Source: Plebeiibacterium marinum
Lineage (GTDB): Bacteria; Bacteroidota; Bacteroidia; Bacteroidales; Marinilabiliaceae
Assembly (NCBI RefSeq): GCF_026013615.1
Contig: NZ_JAPDPI010000013.1
Span: 1-64,000, forward strand
Reading direction: 5' to 3'
Length of the DNA: 64,000 nt
In this document: piece after piece, positions 48,049-57,378 of the stretch
How positions within the stretch are numbered: position 1 is the first letter of the stretch
Layout: each line of letters starts with the position of its first letter
Notes under the pieces: model-generated
Told to the model about the DNA's origin: nothing
What the model saw: the letters and a program-made list of their open reading frames with translations, nothing else
Database searches by the model: none
Made by a program: the position numbers and the translations under genes

Positions 48049-48068
48049 CATAGCAACTATTTCAAGTT
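48037..48068. terminator. Hairpin shared by convergent genes, overlapping the HTCS stop codon
   Basis: Perfect 12-bp arms AACTTGAAATAG (48037-48048) and CTATTTCAAGTT (48057-48068) with an 8-nt loop. The left arm includes the last codons and stop of the HTCS gene; the right arm lies 12 nt beyond the stop of the minus-strand CE8 gene. AT-rich but symmetrical, so it may serve both strands. Confidence 0.6.
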
Positions 48069-48080
48069 AAAGTATATTCG

Positions 48081-49028
48081 TTAGTCCATCTCAACTTCAA
48101 ATCTAAAGATATTGTTAATTGAATATTGCTCTGCTTGCTTTGGGGTTAACTGGTGCGACCATTTAACCCGTTTCGCAACATTGGCACCCGGACCTTTGCT
48201 GTTATATTCAGCATAAAAAGAAGTTTTCTCCCTATTGGGTTGTCCCCAATTATGCCAGCCTTCCGGTACAATATGAGCCCCCATTTCACAATCGATAAAA
48301 ACTACATTGGCATAATCTCGCCATGGCCGTCCAAGGTACACCTTATCCACTCCCTCTTCAGCGCTTAGTTTACAGTCTTTAAAAACATAGCCATATTTGT
48401 GATCCTTTGTAGTGCTTGCGGCTGTTATATATGAATTTCGTTTACTATGGAGCGTACAGTTTTCAAATACAGCAATGGCTGCACCAAAAATAAAATCAGT
48501 TGTCCCATCAATAAAACAGTTTGTAAACAATTGGCGACTATTTTTCCCTGCTGCGTATAATGTGTCTTGATTTCCCAATAGATTACAGTCTTTAATTTCA
48601 AACAAATCACCTTCTACATGTAAGGCTACAGCTTGTCCTACTTCACCTGCCCCATTTTCAATTGTTAAATTAACCATCTTAATATTATCACCTGACACTT
48701 TCACGGTATAGCTATTAAAAGTTCCAATACCAGGCATTCCTGCATGGTCAGAGTATGTAATTATCGTATTTTCCTTACTTTCTCCTACCAGTTTAATATT
48801 TGTCAGAAATGAATCTATAAAAACCTTTTCATGATAAATTCCATCCTTAATAAAAATCACCTGTTCATAATCCCTAAAAGCTTTACAGTGATTCAAAGCC
48901 TCCTGGATTGTAGTATAATCCCCGCTTCCATCAATTGCAACAACAACTTTATCCTGCCCTGACACTGTTACACTTAACAGAAAAGCCAGCATAATTATTC
49001 CAAAAACTTTATTTAATATCAATTTCAT
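48081..49028 (-). CDS. Pectin methylesterase, CE8
   Basis: A 315-residue secreted CE8 enzyme, removing methyl esters from homogalacturonan. Signal peptide (about 1-24). All catalytic landmarks are present: GNQDTLY (Gln, Asp), TTDFIFGAA (nucleophile Asp) and YLGRPWRDY (Arg, Trp). Length is that of a single catalytic domain, without added modules. Last gene of the three-gene operon CE7-hydrolase-CE8, 5 nt after the hydrolase. Confidence 0.95.
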   Translation of the reverse strand: MKLILNKVFGIIMLAFLLSVTVSGQDKVVVAIDGSGDYTTIQEALNHCKAFRDYEQVIFIKDGIYHEKVFIDSFLTNIKLVGESKENTIITYSDHAGMPGIGTFNSYTVKVSGDNIKMVNLTIENGAGEVGQAVALHVEGDLFEIKDCNLLGNQDTLYAAGKNSRQLFTNCFIDGTTDFIFGAAIAVFENCTLHSKRNSYITAASTTKDHKYGYVFKDCKLSAEEGVDKVYLGRPWRDYANVVFIDCEMGAHIVPEGWHNWGQPNREKTSFYAEYNSKGPGANVAKRVKWSHQLTPKQAEQYSINNIFRFEVEMD

Positions 49029-49033
49029 AATTC

Positions 49034-50020
49034 CTACTTCATTACTTTGTTCATAAAATCCACCATATAATCCACTGTTTCATCTATAAATGGATGAAAC
49101 AACCAGAATGTATGCATACGGACTTTAAACTTTACCACATCGTTATATATTCCCCATTCATTTAACATACCAATTAACTCATCCTGACCTGCATGAAATC
49201 TGGGATAACCACTATTGATAAACAACATTGGAACTGAGTTTTCATTAGCCCAGTATATGGGAGATACTTCTTTCCAACGTTCCGGAACATCTTTAAATTG
49301 CCCGCCTATCCATTGTACGTCCGGAGAATCATCACGCCTTTCTTTGTTTAACGAAAGAGGAGCCATAAAATTCAACACTCCGTCAATATCAATAATTGCC
49401 TGTACAGAACTTGAGTTGGATTCATTTCCCATAGTCCCTTCAAATTTCTCTACGCCATTGGTTAATCCCACTAATGAAGCCAGGTGACCTCCGGCTGATG
49501 TGCCGGAAATAGCGATTCTTTCAGGATCGATATTATATTTATCGGCATTAGCACGCATCCATCGTATTGCAGATTTTATATTATGAACAGCAGCAGGATA
49601 AGGCGCTTCCAAAGCCAATTGGTATTCAACAGCAATGGCCACAAAACCTCTTTTGGCAATCATCTGTGCCATTGGCACCAATAGTGACTTGTTGCCCGAT
49701 TTCCAGCCACCTCCGTGAATAAGAATGATGGCAGGGTATTTTCCTTCCTTTTCCGGTCGAAATATATCTACATGCAGATCGCGTTTACCATACTCTGTTT
49801 TTTTTAGCGTTGTATAGATCACATCTCTTTCTCCATCAACACCTTTAGGTAACTCATCCTCTGCTGCCAATAAATAGGGGTAATGTTTTTGATATTTGCG
49901 TAACTGGTTTGCAACGGTATAACTGGTATCAACCGGAAAAGCCGGCGCTTTTGTTTGCGCACTCACCATTGAGGCAAAAAATAAAAAATATATTATTACA
50001 GTCGTTGTTTTTAAACTCAT
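49034..50020 (-). CDS. Exported alpha/beta-hydrolase (BD-FAE/acetylesterase-like)
   Basis: A 328-residue secreted esterase. A signal peptide ends near SAQ (about 22). The HGGGW oxyanion motif (IHGGGWKSGN), elbow GTSAGGH (nucleophile Ser) and a late histidine region (RMHTFWLFHPF) match the hormone-sensitive-lipase/BD-FAE group used as acetyl or feruloyl esterases in polysaccharide loci. Second gene of its operon, 6 nt after CE7. The precise ester is not determinable by eye. Confidence 0.82.
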   Translation of the reverse strand: MSLKTTTVIIYFLFFASMVSAQTKAPAFPVDTSYTVANQLRKYQKHYPYLLAAEDELPKGVDGERDVIYTTLKKTEYGKRDLHVDIFRPEKEGKYPAIILIHGGGWKSGNKSLLVPMAQMIAKRGFVAIAVEYQLALEAPYPAAVHNIKSAIRWMRANADKYNIDPERIAISGTSAGGHLASLVGLTNGVEKFEGTMGNESNSSSVQAIIDIDGVLNFMAPLSLNKERRDDSPDVQWIGGQFKDVPERWKEVSPIYWANENSVPMLFINSGYPRFHAGQDELIGMLNEWGIYNDVVKFKVRMHTFWLFHPFIDETVDYMVDFMNKVMK

Positions 50021-50026
50021 AGTAAT

Positions 50027-51343
50027 TTATTTTAATTGTGTTCGGATCCAATCTAAAATGTAATGACGCGTGGTTAGCGAAATCCAATGTTCATTTACGG
50101 GAGTAACTAACGATTCTTTTTTAGTGTTTAGGGTATTATATACAATATAACTTGTTGTTGGAGGACAAACATTATCATTATACCCCCATGTCATAAATAC
50201 TGGAACTCTAATTTTTCGGGCGAAATTTACAACATCAAAATACTGCAAGGTTTTCAGTTTTTCAGGTGTGTCCATACCATCAAACTTTGTAAATAAATGA
50301 GGATACCCTCCTGCTTTACCAATTTTATACCTGGCCATATCGCTTAAAGCCGGATGATTTGCTGCACAAGCTGTAATTCGGGAGTCAAGACCTGCAGTTA
50401 TCAGAGCCAATGCTCCTCCCTGACTTCCGCCTTGTGCTATCAGGTTTTTGCCGTCCCATTCAGGTAATGTTGTTAAATAATCAAGAACCCTGACACATGA
50501 CAAGTAAACTTTCTTCATGTAATAATTATCCCTGTTATCCAATCCGTTAACCAGATAGCTATTATGCTTATTACCAAATGCGCTACTAATCTCATTATAA
50601 TCTTTACGCTCAAGATCTGGCCTGATACCATGAATCTCCATATCAAAGCGAATAAATCCGCTTTCTGCATAAAAAATATCTTTTAAAGGATTCATCGGTT
50701 TAATACCAGCTCCCGGTGGAGAGAAAACAACTGGGAATTTACCTTCTTTTTTAGGAATAGTTAAATAGCCATAAACATATCGTCCTTTTTCATAGGCCTG
50801 TATTTTAACCAAATAGCAATCTATTTTATCGCTTGAATATTCTGGAACAAAAGTACGTTCCACTTTCATTGTACATGCTGCAGCTTCTTCTTTTGCATCT
50901 TCCCAGAAGGAATCAAAATCTGAAGGCATTTTGGTATAAGCGATTAACTTTTCCGGGTCAAATCCTATCTTAATGTGATGTTTATATTCTTTTCCGTTCA
51001 GGGTTATCTTCAAATTCAAATCCATAAAACCAGGATACTTTAAAGTCCCCATGTTAATCGAAGCTACTCCATTTTTGATTTTTACAGATCCTGATTTGTC
51101 AGCCTCCATCATATCCGGAGCTATACTGTAATTTACGGTAAGTGTATCTTGTAGTATTCCATAATGGTAAACAGCAACTGAAATTTTTGCCTTTTCATTG
51201 GTTTTGTACAACCAATTGGAATGATCCGGAGTTGTTACCCACAACACATCACTTCTGTGAGGATAATTTTCAGCAGATATTTTTGTGTATACACCAAATA
51301 AAAAAGCAATTACGAGTAGAATATTTATTCTGTACATTATCAT
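50027..51343 (-). CDS. CE7-type acetyl esterase
   Basis: A 438-residue secreted enzyme. An N-terminal beta domain (about 25-135) precedes the AXE1/CE7 catalytic alpha/beta-hydrolase with GGSQGG (nucleophile Ser), WGYNDNVCPP (Asp) and NEHWIS (His). CE7 enzymes deacetylate oligosaccharides; in this locus acetylated galacturonan or side chains are likely targets. First gene of a minus-strand operon whose promoter carries the clearest operator of the window. A second ATG two codons in is equally acceptable. Confidence 0.88.
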   Translation of the reverse strand: MIMYRINILLVIAFLFGVYTKISAENYPHRSDVLWVTTPDHSNWLYKTNEKAKISVAVYHYGILQDTLTVNYSIAPDMMEADKSGSVKIKNGVASINMGTLKYPGFMDLNLKITLNGKEYKHHIKIGFDPEKLIAYTKMPSDFDSFWEDAKEEAAACTMKVERTFVPEYSSDKIDCYLVKIQAYEKGRYVYGYLTIPKKEGKFPVVFSPPGAGIKPMNPLKDIFYAESGFIRFDMEIHGIRPDLERKDYNEISSAFGNKHNSYLVNGLDNRDNYYMKKVYLSCVRVLDYLTTLPEWDGKNLIAQGGSQGGALALITAGLDSRITACAANHPALSDMARYKIGKAGGYPHLFTKFDGMDTPEKLKTLQYFDVVNFARKIRVPVFMTWGYNDNVCPPTTSYIVYNTLNTKKESLVTPVNEHWISLTTRHYILDWIRTQLK

Positions 51344-51366
51344 AAAAGTTTTAATATATTTTCATA

Positions 51367-51427
51367 CAAAGTTATAGAGTATTTACTATAAACACGGGGC
51401 TAAATCATCCCAAAGAAAGGGTCATTT
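51367..51427 (-). promoter_or_regulatory. Operator and promoter of the CE7 operon
   Basis: On the minus strand: AAATGACCC (51427 to 51419), 12 nt, GATTTAGCCC (51406 to 51397), 22 nt, then TAACTTTG (51374 to 51367), an exact -7 match 23 nt before the ATG. No -33 box is present; the inner half-site ends where an activator contacting RNA polymerase would be expected. Same arrangement as at 22117-22177. Confidence 0.65.
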
Positions 51428-51450
51428 AACAAACCTCCATAGTCAATAGT

Positions 51451-51513
51451 AAAATACCCCTTTCTTTTCTGCAAAACACAACCGCCTATATACCAATCTA
51501 CAATCTACTTTTG
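51451..51513 (+). promoter_or_regulatory. Candidate promoter of the CE8-GH95 operon
   Basis: AAAATACCC (51451-51459) fits the first half-site pattern AAAnnACCC, and TACTTTTG (51506-51513) is an exact -7 match 46 nt downstream; the second half-site is poor. The leader to the ATG at 51745 would be about 230 nt because the repeat at 51541-51703 lies between. Confidence 0.35.
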
Positions 51514-51540
51514 TTAATCAGTTGCAGCAAGAAAACTCCT

Positions 51541-51703
51541 GTTTTATAGTGACTCCCATCGCTCACCCCGAACCCCTAAAGGGGAAATCCCTCGCTCTAT
51601 GCGGGTTGATGGTTCTCCCATTAGAGCCTTTCCCGAACTTGTATTCGGGAAAGTAAGAGAGTGTATGGAGGGAAGAAGTTGAACTTTTCTTGCCAACACT
51701 AAC
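51541..51703. repeat. Dispersed intergenic repeat in the leader of the CE8-GH95 operon
   Basis: The block has several short hairpins, the best being TTTCCCGAA (51629-51637) with TTCGGGAAA (51644-51652), then TGTATGGAGG as at 41-55, and ends with the reverse complement (51681-51703) of the 23-mer at 21917-21939. No gene is seen in the 401-nt gap 51344-51744 apart from this repeat and the two divergent promoters. Confidence 0.7.
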
Positions 51704-51744
51704 AAGTAACAAGTCATATTAATAACAATAAAAACAAAAAGAAA

Positions 51745-52800
51745 ATGAAGACCTTTCGTCCATTTTTACTAATCATCTTATTGGCATGTACTTTTTTTCC
51801 ATCTTATGCCATAAACAATTCCGAATCTTATATTACCGTTTCTTTAGATGGAACAGGTAACTTTTCGAGCATACAGGAAGCTATTAATTCTATCAAAAAC
51901 AATCAGGAAAAACGAACTGTAATATTTATTAAAAATGGGTTGTACGATACTGAAAAAATCTTAATCCCAGAGGATAAAACGAATATTACTTTTCGGGGAG
52001 AAAGTCGTGATAAAACAATTATTAGTTACCATATTTATGATTGCAAAGGTGGGTTTAACAATAAATGTCCTGCAGAGGATGCAGCCAAGTGGACCGGACA
52101 AGCCATTAGAACTTCAGCATCTATAACCATTCAAGGAGACGGATTTCAGGCAGAAAATATTACTTTCCAAAACACAGCAGGAGCTGTTGGTCAGGCTTTG
52201 GCCATATTTATAACCTCCGACAAAAATGTTTTTTACAATTGCGCTTTTCTTAGTTATCAGGATACGATGCTATTAGGAAAAGACCAAACCAGAAGCTACT
52301 TTAAAAACTGCTTGATTTTAGGCAGGACAGACTATATCTATGGCTCTGGAATTGGTTTCTTCGATTCGTGTGAAATCCGAAGTTACGGTGGTGGATGGAT
52401 AACAGCTCCAAGTACACCTAAAAAACAAAACTATGGCTTTGTATTTTATAAATGTAAACTCACATTCGCAAACAACAGCCCTAGACCTAAAGATGACAAT
52501 CAGTTAATCAGTTTAGGGAGGCCGTGGCATAATTACCCCAAAGTTGCCTGGATAAAATGTGAAATGGGAGAAAAAATAAATCCTGTAGGATGGCCTACTT
52601 TATGGCATATGGAATATGCCCCAACAAGTAAGGACTTGCATTTATACGAATACAAAAATACAGGTGTGAGCTCAGATATTTCCCAAAGGGCTACATGGGC
52701 CGGATTACGGGAACTTATGCCTGATGAAGCAAAGCTTTACTCAATAAAAAATGTTTTAAAAGGCAATGATAACTGGATAGCAAAATTACAAAAACGATAA
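51745..52800 (+). CDS. Pectin methylesterase, CE8 (second stand-alone copy)
   Basis: A 351-residue secreted CE8 enzyme with signal peptide (about 1-22, ending SYA). Catalytic motifs YQDTML, GRTDYIYGSG and LGRPWHNYP are complete. Compared with the copy at 48081 it carries an insertion after the early beta-helix turn (about 95-115, with a Cys pair) and the YIYGSG variant also seen in the giant CE8 protein, to which it looks closer. First gene of a two-gene unit with GH95. Confidence 0.94.
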   Translation: MKTFRPFLLIILLACTFFPSYAINNSESYITVSLDGTGNFSSIQEAINSIKNNQEKRTVIFIKNGLYDTEKILIPEDKTNITFRGESRDKTIISYHIYDCKGGFNNKCPAEDAAKWTGQAIRTSASITIQGDGFQAENITFQNTAGAVGQALAIFITSDKNVFYNCAFLSYQDTMLLGKDQTRSYFKNCLILGRTDYIYGSGIGFFDSCEIRSYGGGWITAPSTPKKQNYGFVFYKCKLTFANNSPRPKDDNQLISLGRPWHNYPKVAWIKCEMGEKINPVGWPTLWHMEYAPTSKDLHLYEYKNTGVSSDISQRATWAGLRELMPDEAKLYSIKNVLKGNDNWIAKLQKR

Positions 52801-52806
52801 AATCTC

Positions 52807-55350
52807 ATGATGAAAAAAATTATTCTCAGCTTAATAGCTTTAATAACGTGTTATAACCTCTTTTCACAAAAAGAATTAACACTATGGTACGATACCCCGT
52901 CTAAAGCATGGACAGACGCTTTGCCATTGGGAAATGGAAGGTTGGGAGCTATGGTATATGGAATTCCGTCAAAAGATACCATTCAAATTAACGAAGACAC
53001 TTTTTGGTCAGGCAGCCCCTACCAAAATGTTAATCCCAACGCAAAAAAAAGTCTGAAAACAATTCAGAAACATATTGAAAACGGCAACTATATTGAAGCT
53101 CAAAAAATAGCCCTTAAAGATATTATTGCTGACAGAAAAACAACTTCTCACGGTCAGGTTTATCAATCAATTGGCAACCTTGTTTTAGATTTTCCCGGCC
53201 ATGAAAACTTTACAGATTTTCACAGGGAACTAGACCTAAAAACAGCCATAGCAAAAACAACCTATAAAGTCAATGGTGTTTTGTATAAACGTGAAGTTTT
53301 TACATCCTTTCCTGATCAGCTGATAATTATCCGTATAACGTCAGACAAAAAGGGGGCAATCAGCTTTAACACCTCTTTTGCAGGCCCTTTAAAAAAACAC
53401 ATGGTATCAGTGGATACTTCAGCTCCTGATAATCAAAACGAATTGCTTGAAGTAAATGGCAAATGCGCAAGAGAAAAAGAAGAGAACATCTTAAACCTGT
53501 TAAACTTTAATGCTCAAATTAAAGTAAAATCGCAAGGTGGTTCACAGGCAATAAACTCCAATAGCATATTAGTTAAAAATGCAGATGAAGCAACCATTTA
53601 TATATCTGTTGCGACAAACTTTAAAAACTATCAGGATATTTCAGGTAATGCCAGAAATAAAGCCAGGAAATATTTGACAGACTATGCTAAAGATTACGAA
53701 CAGGCAAAATCCGACCATATATCCACATATCAAAAACAATTTAACAGGGTTAAATTTGATTTAGGCCAATCAGCACAAACCATAAAACCAACAGATGTAA
53801 GAATACAGGAGTTTTCAACCAGCTATGATCCCGATTTAGTATCTACATACTTTCAGTTTGGCCGATACCTGTTAATAAGCTCATCGCAACCGGGAACACA
53901 ACCGGCAAACCTGCAAGGAATCTGGAATCCCAATTCGGGCCAATATCCGGCATGGGATAGTAAATACACAACGAATATCAATGTTGAGATGAACTATTGG
54001 CCTGCAGAAATAACCAATTTAAGTGAATGCCATGAACCTTTTATCCAAATGGTTAAAGATGTAAGTATTACAGGCAAACAATCGGCATCAGAGATGTATG
54101 ATTGCAGGGGATGGACACTTCATCACAATACAGATTTATGGAGAATGACCGGAGCTGTTGATAAAACTGCAGGTGTGTGGCCTACCTGTAATGCTTGGTT
54201 CTGTGCCCATTTATGGGAAAAATATCTCTTTTCAGGAGACCAAGCCTATTTAGAAGATATATATCCTATTTTAAAAAGTGCCAGCGAATTTTATCAGGAT
54301 TACCTGATTAAGGATAAAAACACAGGCTATCTGGTTGCATCCCCATCCATTTCCCCTGAACACACACCGGGCTTGCATTTTTATGAAGAGATAAGAGCTG
54401 ATGGCAGCAGCCATAGAGAAAGGTGCAGTGTTTTTGCTGGTATTACCATGGACAATCAAATGATTTTTGATTTATTATCCAATACAATTGATGCCGCCCA
54501 TTTATTAAATATTGATACTGAATTTACAGCTCAGCTAGATAAAATCAGGTCTCAACTTCCTCCTATGCAAATTGGAAAACATACCCAATTACAAGAATGG
54601 ATTGAAGATTGGGATCGGAAAAATGATAAACACCGTCATATATCACATTTATGGGGTGTATATCCCGGAAGACAGGTTTCCGCATTTAAAACTCCTGAAC
54701 TTTTTGAAGCATCAAAAAATACTTTAATCGGGAAAGGCGATGCCAGCAGGGGCTGGTCTATGGGATGGAAAGTTGTACTCTGGGCCCGTTTTCTGGATGG
54801 AGATCACGCATATAAACTAATACAGAACCAATTAAATTTAAAACCTGCAAATGCTACCATAAAAGATCCTGATGGAGGAACTTACTGCAATATGTTTGAT
54901 GCCCACCCTCCTTTCCAAATCGATGGAAACTTTGGATGTACAGCAGGTATTGCTGAAATGCTTATCCAAAGCCACGATGGTGCACTTAGCCTGTTGCCTG
55001 CCCTACCTGAGGTATGGGAAAAGGGAATGGTTTCGGGATTAAGAGCCCGCGGAGGATTTGAAATTGAAAATATGGAATGGAAAAACAATAAAATACATAC
55101 CGTAACAATTAAATCAAAACTCGGTGGAAACCTTAGATTAAGAACCTACAATAAAATTGAAGGTAAAGGCATCAGCCTGGCCAAAGGTGATAACAAAAAT
55201 GACTTCTATAGATTTCAACCCATAGAAACACCTGTTATTTCATCGCAAGCAGAACTAAAAGGAACAAGCATCAAGCCAGTTTACGAATATGACATACAAA
55301 CCAGCAAAGGAAAATCATACACCTTTAAGCTAGCTGAAGATCTTTTGTAA
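52807..55350 (+). CDS. GH95 family glycoside hydrolase (second copy)
   Basis: An 847-residue GH95 enzyme, homologous over its length to the copy at 22235. It has an ordinary secretion signal (ending LFSQ) rather than a lipobox, so the two enzymes probably differ in location. Family segments [40 protein letters not shown] and [11 protein letters not shown] are all present. Members cleave alpha-L-fucose or alpha-L-galactose; which one cannot be read here. It follows CE8 by 6 nt. Confidence 0.92.
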   Translation: MMKKIILSLIALITCYNLFSQKELTLWYDTPSKAWTDALPLGNGRLGAMVYGIPSKDTIQINEDTFWSGSPYQNVNPNAKKSLKTIQKHIENGNYIEAQKIALKDIIADRKTTSHGQVYQSIGNLVLDFPGHENFTDFHRELDLKTAIAKTTYKVNGVLYKREVFTSFPDQLIIIRITSDKKGAISFNTSFAGPLKKHMVSVDTSAPDNQNELLEVNGKCAREKEENILNLLNFNAQIKVKSQGGSQAINSNSILVKNADEATIYISVATNFKNYQDISGNARNKARKYLTDYAKDYEQAKSDHISTYQKQFNRVKFDLGQSAQTIKPTDVRIQEFSTSYDPDLVSTYFQFGRYLLISSSQPGTQPANLQGIWNPNSGQYPAWDSKYTTNINVEMNYWPAEITNLSECHEPFIQMVKDVSITGKQSASEMYDCRGWTLHHNTDLWRMTGAVDKTAGVWPTCNAWFCAHLWEKYLFSGDQAYLEDIYPILKSASEFYQDYLIKDKNTGYLVASPSISPEHTPGLHFYEEIRADGSSHRERCSVFAGITMDNQMIFDLLSNTIDAAHLLNIDTEFTAQLDKIRSQLPPMQIGKHTQLQEWIEDWDRKNDKHRHISHLWGVYPGRQVSAFKTPELFEASKNTLIGKGDASRGWSMGWKVVLWARFLDGDHAYKLIQNQLNLKPANATIKDPDGGTYCNMFDAHPPFQIDGNFGCTAGIAEMLIQSHDGALSLLPALPEVWEKGMVSGLRARGGFEIENMEWKNNKIHTVTIKSKLGGNLRLRTYNKIEGKGISLAKGDNKNDFYRFQPIETPVISSQAELKGTSIKPVYEYDIQTSKGKSYTFKLAEDLL

Positions 55351-55365
55351 AGGCATTGTGTATAA

Positions 55366-55478
55366 CGTGCTGAAAGCACAACTTATCCTGGCCCCATGCA
55401 ACGCATGGGGCTAGGTAAAGAGGTAATCAACGTCCTGTAGGGACAACTCATTCATTTTTGAATTGTGTTTTCAGCACG
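55366..55478. repeat. Structured palindromic element with 16-nt terminal inverted repeats
   Basis: Terminal arms CGTGCTGAAAGCACAA (55366-55381) and TTGTGTTTTCAGCACG (55463-55478) match at 15 of 16 positions. Inside are two more hairpins: CCCCATGC-AAC-GCATGGGG (about 55392-55410) and GTCC-TGTA-GGAC (about 55432-55444). The compact nested fold of 113 bp is like a REPIN/MITE-type element; it also ends the GH95 transcript. Confidence 0.65.
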
Positions 55479-55523
55479 AGTTAAATGAGTTTTAAAATGC
55501 ATATTGCAGGTTTAACAAAACAA

Positions 55524-55555
55524 AACCCTGCCCGGCATAAAAACCAAACAGGGTT
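55524..55555 (-). terminator. Terminator of the DUF6261-like gene
   Basis: AACCCTG (55524-55530) and CAGGGTT (55549-55555) form a 7-bp stem; on the minus strand it is followed by TTGTTTTGTT. Confidence 0.55.
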
Positions 55556-55608
55556 ACTTGCTTCATGGGAACTTTATAAAGTTGTAAATCAACTTCCACT
55601 TCCTACTA

Positions 55609-56355
55609 TTAACTTTCCTCTCCCACATCGTTTTCGATATCATTTTTCAATTGGTTCCTTTTACGCGTATCAACCGATCTGGCCGTTATCATGGTTTCTG
55701 ATACCAATTGATTCAGATTTTGATTTAATTGTGTAAGTTCATCGCTTGGTGTCGACTGACTTAGTAAATCAACCAGAGTAAAAAGAGAACGTAAATTTTT
55801 ATCCAATTCTTTTCTGGTATCCACCAGCTTCGGTTTTTCATGAAGTTCATAAATCAAACTCTCCTGCATAACGGTTTCAAATATTTCCTGTTGACTCTCC
55901 ATTTCCTCAAACCATACAGTGGCACTACATGTTTCCAACTCCGGCATACAATCTTTACGTATTTCATAAATTACACTAATTTCGGCACTACTCTGCTTTT
56001 TATAGCCAAGTTTTGATATGTATTTTGCATGTTTATTAATAACCAGCATAAGTTTTTCTCCGGAAGCACGTACTGTTTCGTTAATGCTCATACAACAAGC
56101 TTTTATAAAATGCCTAAAAGCGTGAAAACTTTGATTACGGTTAGAATTCGCCTTGGCCTTTTTCTTAGTAAAAGGATCTATAAATTCCCTTTCAAAAGCA
56201 TTCTGCATCACTTCATGCTGCTTTTTAACTTTATTATAAAAAGGAAGTAAAGTAGGCGTAATGTTCTCTTCGTTTCCGAATAAAGATAAGGCATGTTTAC
56301 AAAATGAAAACATAGTACCATTATCAATAATTGAATAATTCATATTAGTCATCAT
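55609..56355 (-). CDS. DUF6261-like coiled-coil protein of unknown function
   Basis: A 248-residue soluble protein without signal peptide, mostly helical, with long heptad-like stretches (about 185-245) and a charged C-terminus. It resembles the DUF6261 group of Bacteroidota in length and style, but the assignment is from memory and tentative. No catalytic motif was recognised. It stands alone between a palindromic element and a 1-kb gap with repeats, which is a typical setting for accessory genes. A start at the fifth codon (56343) is also possible. Confidence 0.6.
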   Translation of the reverse strand: MMTNMNYSIIDNGTMFSFCKHALSLFGNEENITPTLLPFYNKVKKQHEVMQNAFEREFIDPFTKKKAKANSNRNQSFHAFRHFIKACCMSINETVRASGEKLMLVINKHAKYISKLGYKKQSSAEISVIYEIRKDCMPELETCSATVWFEEMESQQEIFETVMQESLIYELHEKPKLVDTRKELDKNLRSLFTLVDLLSQSTPSDELTQLNQNLNQLVSETMITARSVDTRKRNQLKNDIENDVGEES

Positions 56356-57353
56356 AATTCAAACATTTAATGGTTAGTAATTTTTTTGATCCGTATTAAA
56401 AATGAGAGTCGCAATTGCATTAAAATAATGGCAACTATACGTGATGATCCACGCATACAAAAAAGTAATTAAATGCAATAGTTGTATTGATCCCGACTTC
56501 AACAATCTATGATTTTTACAGCAAAGAACTGTTGAGCCATATGTTATTACAATAAGTGTAAAGAATTATAGTATACTGTATTTCTGTTATAGGTTAAGTG
56601 TAATAACTTACTTAGTCCTGTTCAAGTTTTGTGCCAAAACCTTTTTAAATATTTATTTTTTTATGCTTTTATGTACAAACATGCAAATATTCTATAAAAT
56701 ACATGATTTTGGCCGTTTAATATGAATCTCGTCAATGGAAATGCATCATTCTGACCGTTAAAATCATCCAGATTAAAAAGAAATACCGCTATTTAACAGA
56801 TACAAAGGATCTCGTTGAGGGAAATGTATCATTTTGACCATTATAAATGGCTTCGTCATGTGAAATTAGGGTAAAAAAAACATCAAAATGGTTTATATCA
56901 TTTGATATATACCCTATAAATGGAAAAAAATGATGTTCCCCAGGGCTATTTTTGCATAAAAACGGTTATTTGGGGCGATTTCCAATAGCGAGACTCGATT
57001 TTTTCTATCAAAAACATACATTTTCACAAAAAACATACGTTTTTTGTGGTTTAAATAGCACATTGTTAACTGAACTATAAGGAATTAACCATTTGACACA
57101 TCGATTTTAAATGGTTGTATATGATTCTGATGATTTAAAAGGTCGATTGTTAATAGAACTGTATGTTTTTAAGGTTTACAAGACCGATTCTCATGCAAAA
57201 TATAACATTTTGATGGATAAAAAGGGGATCCGCCTCCTTCCTATTGGGCAAATAATGGGAGTATATATATTGAGTCGCTTTAGGGATTGGTTGTGCTTCA
57301 TGCGGGAAAAGCGACCTGCAAATAAATACCATCATCTGAATCATTGGATGTAT
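56356..57353. other. Gene-poor AT-rich gap with degenerate direct repeats and a hairpin
   Basis: No supported gene in about 1 kb. A ~40-nt sequence occurs twice (56724-56763 and 56808-56847; core ATCTCGT...GGAAATG.ATCATT.TGACC) with mostly transition differences. A perfect 10-bp hairpin CACAAAAAAC-ATAC-GTTTTTTGTG lies at 57025-57048. One open frame at 57111-57392 was judged not to be a gene. Confidence 0.6.
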
Positions 57354-57374
57354 GTAACGAATTCGTTACTTTTG
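57343..57374 (+). promoter_or_regulatory. higBA promoter with palindromic operator
   Basis: ATTG (57343-57346) and TACTTTTG (57367-57374) are 20 nt apart, a good -33/-7 pair. The perfect 16-bp palindrome GTAACGAATTCGTTAC (57354-57369) fills the spacer and overlaps the -7 box, as expected for autorepression by the HigA antitoxin. The -7 box ends only 4 nt before the toxin ATG, so the mRNA may be leaderless. Confidence 0.7.
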
Positions 57375-57378
57375 TACC

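Noticed and set aside
51541-51703. Riboswitch in the leader of the CE8-GH95 operon
   Set aside because: The hairpins belong to a repeat with relatives at 1-143 and 21917-21939, and no known riboswitch core was recognised.
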